From Hypericum androsaemum (Eukaryota; Streptophyta; Magnoliopsida; Malpighiales; Hypericaceae), in NCBI GenBank assembly GCA_963995505.1, contig OZ023180.1, positions 6,669,263 through 6,733,262 on the forward strand: a stretch of DNA of 64,000 nucleotides, read 5' to 3'. Under the pieces are notes generated by a model. That model did not search any database, was not told the origin of the DNA, and was given only the letters and a program-made list of their open reading frames with translations. How positions within the stretch are numbered: position 1 is the stretch's first letter; each line of letters starts with the position of its first letter. A program made the translations under genes and the position numbers. Positions 58,581 through 64,000 of the stretch are shown in pieces.

Positions 58581-59894
58581 ATGACGGACGGCGCGAAGTT
58601 TGCTCTTGTGAAATTCGATGGTTCTTCGAATTTCGGGTTATGGCAAAGGCGTGTCAAGGATCTCCTCGTGCAACAAGGGATGGTCATCGCGCTCTCGGAG
58701 AAGAAGCCCGAGAAGATGGAGGAGCAAGAGTGGAAGGAGATGGGGGCCAAGGCGGTGGTGACAATTCGCTTGTGCTTGGCGGATGATGTGATGTATCACG
58801 TCATGGATGAGGAGTCACTAGCTGAGGTATGGAAGAAATTGGAGGCAAGGTATATGTCTAAGTCTTTGTCGAACAAGCTTTATCTTAAGCAAAGATTGTA
58901 CGGGCTCAAGATGAATGAGGGCTCGAATTTGAGCCAACACATTAATGGTTTCAGTCAACTTGTGAGTGACTTGAGAAAGGTTGATGTGAAGTTCGAGGAA
59001 GAAGACAAGGCATTGTTGCTGCTGAATTCTTTACCTGGCTCCTACGAAAATTTGGTTACAACTCTAACTTGGGGAAAGGAGTCCCTGGTGTTGGAAGATA
59101 TCACAAGTGCTCTGCTAGGGTTTCATCAAAGAAGAAAAAATGGCGATGAACAAGTGGAAGGGCTGGTTGTGAGGGGTAGCCATGGTAATCGTAGTGGAGC
59201 AAAAGACGGGAAGGGATCCAAGTTATGGTCAAGGAGGTTCAAGGGAAATTGCTTCGAGTGCGGAGAAAAAGGGCACGTGAAGAAGGATTGTCCAAGAAGA
59301 ACTCGGGATCGCGAGAAAAAAGGATCAGGTTCCGTGAATTTGGCCTCACATTCGGACAGGTCAGATGGTGATCTTCTTTCTGTTTTGTCAAGTCCAAAGC
59401 ATTCTGTTTCCTGGATTTTGGATAGCGCTTGCTCTTTCCACATGACGCCCAAGAGAGGGTGGTTCGACACCTACAAGTTCATTGATTCAGGTATGGTGAC
59501 TATGGGTGATAGTTCTACTTATAGAATTGCTGGCATAGGTGATATCCGAATTAAGATGTGGGATGGTGTTGAGAAAAAATTGTGTGGGGTTAGGCATGTT
59601 CCAAAGTTGGAGAGGAATTTGATCTCGTTAGGAGCCTTGGATTATAGTGGGTACAACTATAATGTTGTAGGCGGGCTAATGGAGGTGGAGAAGGATGCTG
59701 TGGTGGTGATGAAGGGTGAAAGGAATGCTAGAAATACCTACAGGTTAGTGGAGAACACGGTTGTAGGTGGAGTCACCTCGTTGGGTTCTGATAGAGGGGA
59801 GAAAAGCTCTTGTGTGATGGAGCAAAAGCTTGACATGAATGGTTTGAGTAGAGTTGAGATTCGCAAAGACAAAGTTAGCAAGTTCTCGCTATAG
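58581..59894 (+). CDS. Copia-type Gag with protease-like tail (retrotransposon)
   Basis: 437 codons start at MTDGAKFALVKFDG. An upstream in-frame ATG at 58509 lies in the LTR and is not used in this call. Domains: the Copia gag (UBN2-type) core across about residues 1-200, with the familiar spacing of WQRRVKDLL, LADDVMYHVM and SLPGSYENLVTTL; a CCHC zinc knuckle, CFECGEKGHVKKDC, at about residue 224; then a protease-like motif ILDSACSFHM at about 281 (usual Copia form DSGCS). The pre-integrase-like stretch GVRHVPKLERNLISLGALDY follows. A TAG at 59892-59894 ends it, but the frame is open again to 60275. Gag would coat the element's RNA in a cytoplasmic particle; other enzymes must come in trans. 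Confidence 0.85.
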   Translation: MTDGAKFALVKFDGSSNFGLWQRRVKDLLVQQGMVIALSEKKPEKMEEQEWKEMGAKAVVTIRLCLADDVMYHVMDEESLAEVWKKLEARYMSKSLSNKLYLKQRLYGLKMNEGSNLSQHINGFSQLVSDLRKVDVKFEEEDKALLLLNSLPGSYENLVTTLTWGKESLVLEDITSALLGFHQRRKNGDEQVEGLVVRGSHGNRSGAKDGKGSKLWSRRFKGNCFECGEKGHVKKDCPRRTRDREKKGSGSVNLASHSDRSDGDLLSVLSSPKHSVSWILDSACSFHMTPKRGWFDTYKFIDSGMVTMGDSSTYRIAGIGDIRIKMWDGVEKKLCGVRHVPKLERNLISLGALDYSGYNYNVVGGLMEVEKDAVVVMKGERNARNTYRLVENTVVGGVTSLGSDRGEKSSCVMEQKLDMNGLSRVEIRKDKVSKFSL

Positions 59895-60275
59895 TTGTCT
59901 AAAAGGACGTGCACGTCAAAGGTGTTGGGTAGGTTTTGCATGAGGAATACGAAGCCGTTAGTAGCACCACGGGCGAATCGGGTATCTCACTCAAGGCCGA
60001 ACAGTGGAGTTCGTGGCATGTCAAGGGTTCTACTTGGTAGAACAAAAGGTTTCCCTTTGTATGCTATGGCATGTAGCATTGGTATGAGGCAAGAAGGTCC
60101 AGCGGAGAAGCAGTTTGAGGTTGCGGAGCATGGGGTTGACCGAAAAATAGAGAGCGCATCTATTGGTCACAAGTTTGCTTCAGCAGGTGGACTTGCTAGT
60201 TGGGGTTCAATAGAGATTGGAGGGAATAGGTCAAGAAAGCTCAGAAGCTCGAGTTTGGGGGCTGGCTCCAAGTGA
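59895..60275 (+). pseudogene. Downstream continuation of the Gag frame after a TAG
   Basis: The sequence stays in the same frame as 58581-59894 and runs 126 codons to SSSLGAGSK and a TGA. In the element at 10206-14445 the same position is TGG and the reading is continuous. The piece joins protease-region sequence to a short tail, as if the pol middle was lost in the family ancestor. Confidence 0.7.
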
Positions 60276-60486
60276 TTGAACAAAAGGTGAAGAGAAAGTT
60301 GAGATAGTCTTATTGATGCAGTTATCTATGGTCCGAGATGGAGTCGGTGGAGTCGGTGGAGTCAGATTGGTTTTGCAAGATCTCATGGTTCTTCATGGGG
60401 CGGTGTTTTGTCAAGGTGGAGTCTGTTGAAGTTCGGGTGGAGCTTCATGGTTCTTCCACGAGATAATTTCTCGCCAAGGTGGAGAT

Positions 60487-60769
60487 TGTTGGGATGGCGA
60501 GAAATAGGAAAGACTTATTTCCTATTCCTATTCCTATTCTGACTAGATTCTGGACTCCTAATTAGACCTAGATAGGTTACTTGTACACCAAGGGTTTGTC
60601 TCTATATAAAGACATGTTACCCTAAGGTTTTGTATAGCTTTTGTGACTCGGATCCATCAATAAAATTTCTCCTTTCTCACCGTGGACGTAGGCATTAGGC
60701 CGAACCACGTAATTCTCTTGTTCCGTGTTCTTTGTGCGATCTTGTTCTCTAGTTGCTGAATTCTTAACA
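60487..60769 (+). repeat. 3' LTR (58271-60769 element)
   Basis: It ends CTTAACA, followed by the GGTTT duplication, whose last T is the first base of the next LTR (60774). Confidence 0.92.
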
Positions 60770-60773
60770 GGTT

Positions 60774-61643
60774 TGTTGGAGAATTGAAATTTTAATCCAT
60801 CAAGAAGATTGGTCTCGTTGGAATTTGGTGTAAGTGGTTAATTAGAAAAAAAATTCTAATTAAATATAATCTTTAGGAATTATGAGGTGATTATAATATG
60901 GCCACACTAATTAATTTTGGGTGTATATGAGTTCAGTATGAAACTTGTTGAGAAAATTTTGTAATGATATATGACACTTACGAAAAATCAATTCTCAGTT
61001 TAAATAAAAATTGTCTTCAAAGCTAGATCACTTTTATAGGCCGTCATGAATTTGAGATTCGTGACTCGTGTAACCGCTCATTTATTGACTGTGGGTAATA
61101 GAGGGGCATATGTAACTGCTTCTTTATTAACCATGGTTAATGATCTTCATTTTTCCAGAATTAAATGGGGTCTCAAAACCGACATATAAAAAGTGGCCTC
61201 CTCCTCTCATTTGAGACACACCAAAAACTCACATAAAATCTTATACTTTCCTCTCTCCCCCTTAGATTAGCACATACATTCTTGCATAGAGTTGGAGTTA
61301 TGTAACCGCTAAGGGTCACAAATCGGTCATATTGTCGCTTCCATCTGACTAAGTGATTGAGCATTGTATCTTGAGCTTACTTACCATTGAGACCTTAAGC
61401 GATATAGACGGGTAATTTGAGCTTAGGGCACACGGCTTGTTGTGGCCTCGTCCATGATTAAATCTGAATTCGTGATATTCAAAAAAGGAGAAATCAATTC
61501 GAAGATGGCAATCTCCAAGGTGGTATATCAACAGTTAGCTTAAACTATTATTGTGAGTATTTCTATTTTAATATCGTCAAATTAAGTTTTTTATATACTA
61601 TTCGTATAGAATATGTCAAACTACAAAGATCTTAGTTCCAACA
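60774..61643 (+). mobile_element. Solo LTR, Copia type (plus orientation)
   Basis: It begins TGTTGGAGAATTGAA and ends TTCCAACA. Its flanks are GGGTT (58265-58269, before the younger insertion) and AGGTT (61644-61648), 4 of 5. It is homologous over its length, in reverse, to 62192-63112 (shared GAATTTGAGATT, AACCGCTCATTTATTGAC and ATTATTGTGAGTATT). No internal region of its own was found on either side, so it is a solo LTR. Confidence 0.75.
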
Positions 61644-62191
61644 AGGTTTAACTAAGAGATAGTTGACGTCCTAGTGGACAAAAAGTCCCCTGACAAAAGA
61701 TAAGAGCCTGGTGGAAGAGCCAAGACCCTATTTACAAAACTGGTCTCGGAGACAACAACATCTCGATGAACACATGTCCAAGAAAGAGCCATGTCTCTGT
61801 TATCGTCGCGTCACATTCCACCATTCCGGGGATATAATTTCGTTGCGGAAAAGGGGCCAAAGCAAACACCGCGTTTTAGGGTTTCGGCGGTAGAGGGAGA
61901 GGGAGAAGAGGCCGAATGGAGCTAGGTAGGAGGGAAAAGGAAGGCAAGATGCGTCTGTTGGGAAAAGGCCAAGTGGGGCTTGGTTCCTCTATCATGTCAA
62001 TTGTTAGGAGAATCGTTGTTGATCTGTCTGAATCTGAATGTAGCTTGACACTTGCAAAGTCACTTGTTGCAATTGTAAAGCCGCGGTTACATAAAAATAT
62101 TTATCAGTTGTCACCGAGTGTTTAGCCAAACTCATATATTGGAGACATCAATAGATAATGTGTAAAAAAAGAATAGGTACTATGTGTATAT
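61644..62191. other. Spacer between oppositely oriented Copia LTRs
   Basis: It contains two short plus-strand frames (61711-61893, 61916-62125) and the phrase TTTTAGGGTTTCGG, but no recognisable domain. Purine-rich GGAGAGGGAGAAGAGG occurs near 61894. Possibly host DNA. Confidence 0.3.
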
Positions 62192-64000
62192 TGTTAAAAA
62201 TATTAGTAGTTGATTATTTTTATCGTCATGCGATTCTTAGATATAAGTCTAAGCAAATATCATATAACAAATATAATTGAACATTATTAAATAAATTAAG
62301 AATACTCACAATAATGGTTTGAGCACACCGTAGAAATACCACCTCCTCGTAGTTTGTGTTATACAGTATTAGCCCTCCTCTTGACAATCACTTTTTCGGA
62401 TTTAATCCTGGACGAGGCCATAGCAAGCCATGTGCCATTAAACTCTTATTACCCGCCTTATAGTTTCAGGCCTCCATGGGTAAAAGAGTTCCCAGGGTAC
62501 AACTTCCAATCACGTGAACAATAGGAAGCACAATTGAACATCTTTCGAACCTTTGGTGGTGTAGAACTCCGATACTATGTAAATGAGGATGCCTATGCTA
62601 AGGGGGAGAGAGGAGAGTAAAACTCTAAATGAGTTTTGGTGTGTGTCAAATGGGAGGAGGATGCCCCATTTTATAGGTGCATTTTAAGACCCCATTTAAT
62701 ACCAAAATAATGGCGGTCATCAATTTTCTATTAACCATGGTCAATAAATGAGCGGTTACAATTATTAACGCCTCCTATTAACCACGGTCAATAAATAAGC
62801 GGTTTCGAGAGTCACAAATCTCAAATTCATAATGCCCGGTAAAACTCATACGACTTTGAAGCCAATTTTTATTCAAATCGAGAATTGATTTTTCGCAAGT
62901 GTCATTTATCGTTACGAAACTTTCTCAACAGATTTCGTATTGATATCTTGTACACCCGAAACTAATTGATGTGACCTACATTAGCTCAAAGTTCCTAAGA
63001 GACTATATTTAATTAGAATTCACATTCTAATTAACCTCTTAGGCCCAATCCCAACATATACCTATATGTTGGGCCAACCTCCTCGATGGATTAAAAATCT
63101 AATTCTCCAACAATCTCCCACATGAATGCAATTGGCTGATATGTTCTAATATGAGCCTACCAATGCTACATGCAACTTGGAGTTCTGTGAGAATTAGTTG
63201 CATCAGGAAAGGTGGTTGAAAGCCTTGAACCTTCCTTAATAAAATATCTTCGGATATACTTGCCAACCAGTGGACGCGATGCCTTGAACTATTCGACATT
63301 TTATGAATACCAAGACAAAGGTACTCACACAACTCCTTCTCAAACCACTACTCGGTCCTTTCATTGTTGTCCATTTTGGCCCTGGACTGCCTTGGAAACT
63401 TTATCGAATGCTCTAGAGATTTAGCCCTTAACTCATCTCATAGAAGCGGCCCCTTCATATTCGACACATATGATCTCTTATAAGGAGTATCCTGACATAC
63501 CCTACTTATATATACTCGGAGTATAAGGATCATTAAAAGCTTAAAGATTAACTTCTCAATGGACAGGTCTATCACTCTTTCATCATAGGATAGGTAAGGA
63601 ACTCAATTTCCCAAGTACTTTGTTCGACCCTGGCCTCACAATTCGGTTGTCCTTTTGAACCTTTAGATCGGGGTTTACGATCTAGGTTGGGTTGCCATCA
63701 TGGGTTTAGGTCATTTCGTGGGCTTTAATCCCATTCTTCTCGATGATACCTCAACTTGGTCTCTCGTTAGACCTTTAGTTAATAGATCTGCGATGTTCTC
63801 TTTTGACTTTATGTAGTCTAAAGATATCACACCCGTTCTTAATAATGTTCTCATATATTTATGTCTACGGCGTATGTGTCTAGACTTTCTATTATACACA
63901 TTATTTTGTGCTCTTCCAATAGTTGATTGACTATCATAGTGCACGCTAATGTGAGGCACTGGTTTTGACCACATCAGGATGTTCTCCAAGAAATTTCAGA
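62192..64000 (-). mobile_element. Copia retrotransposon, 3' part (minus strand, runs off the window)
   Basis: The 3' LTR is 62192-63112 (on the minus strand it starts TGTTGGAGAATTAGA), preceded by the polypurine tract CATGTGGGAGAT (63113-63124). Upstream on the same strand is the RNase H end of pol (63711-63989). About 600 bases of 3' non-coding sequence separate them. The 5' part lies beyond 64000. Left flank TATAT (62187-62191) would be the target duplication. Confidence 0.85.
63711..63989 (-). pseudogene. Copia RNase H C-terminal segment (partial)
   Basis: The frame reads ISVHYDSQSTIGRAQNNVYN, then KSRHIRRRHKYMRTLL, DYIKSKENIADLLTKGLTR and MGLKPTK before a stop at 63711. This is the highly conserved C-terminal RNase H of Copia pol, with the catalytic Asp in HYDSQ. 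The upstream continuation leaves the window at 64000, so intactness cannot be judged. Confidence 0.85.

Larger units (their letters stand above)
58271..60769 (+). mobile_element. Young non-autonomous Copia-type element with gag only (TR-GAG-like)
   Basis: LTRs at 58271-58553 and 60487-60769 (283 bp) differ at a single position by eye. A perfect duplication GGTTT (58266-58270 and 60770-60774) flanks the element. A PBS-like TTGGTATTAAGAGC follows the 5' LTR, and CCAAGGTGGAGAT precedes the 3' LTR. The interior has gag with a short protease-like tail and no integrase or RT. Confidence 0.92.

Overview
The window is nuclear DNA of a flowering plant, most likely a eudicot. Genes are split by GT-AG introns. 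There is a tandem cluster of cellulose synthase-like genes of the CslB/CslH group, and about two thirds of the sequence is transposable elements of typical plant families. The species cannot be named from the sequence alone.

Layout. 1-4.5 kb is gene space: the last exon of an unrecognised plus-strand gene (627-804), convergent with a nine-exon minus-strand gene for a divergent CNOT9/RCD1-like subunit of the CCR4-NOT complex (1406-4486). 4.5-9.4 kb is AT-rich spacer with a degenerate minisatellite and a non-coding LTR element (6043-8962). From 9.4 to 58.2 kb lie four minus-strand CslB/H copies with the same nine-exon structure. Copy A (9389-17879) is a pseudogene with an LTR retroelement in exon 8, two frameshifts and a stop. 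Copy B (22615-27004) is a pseudogene with a 106-bp net deletion in exon 7. Copy C (38422-44825) is intact, about 753 aa. Copy D (54404-58205) is a shredded relic of exons 9 and 7. Copy C is therefore the only candidate functional Csl gene here.

The DNA between and inside these copies is a layered record of transposition, much of it datable by target-site duplications (TSDs). It holds nested Mutator-like elements with 9-bp TSDs, one carrying a protein-kinase fragment. It also holds hAT transposons and MITEs with 8-bp TSDs, and a Ty3/gypsy insertion whose interior is inverted and circularly permuted (31468-37752, TSD AGAAC). Non-autonomous LTR elements lie at 45158-48958 and 58271-60769, LINE and retroposon pieces are scattered, and Copia LTRs in opposite orientations occupy the right end (60774-64000).

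No CRISPR array, operon, tRNA or rRNA gene was seen. No wholly new molecular system is evident. The most unusual items are the permuted gypsy element with an inverted gag piece in its LTR, the PBS-proximal body swap in the element inside copy A, and the nested elements carrying gene fragments. All exon borders come from reading splice sites and comparing copies by eye; no alignment or search was run.
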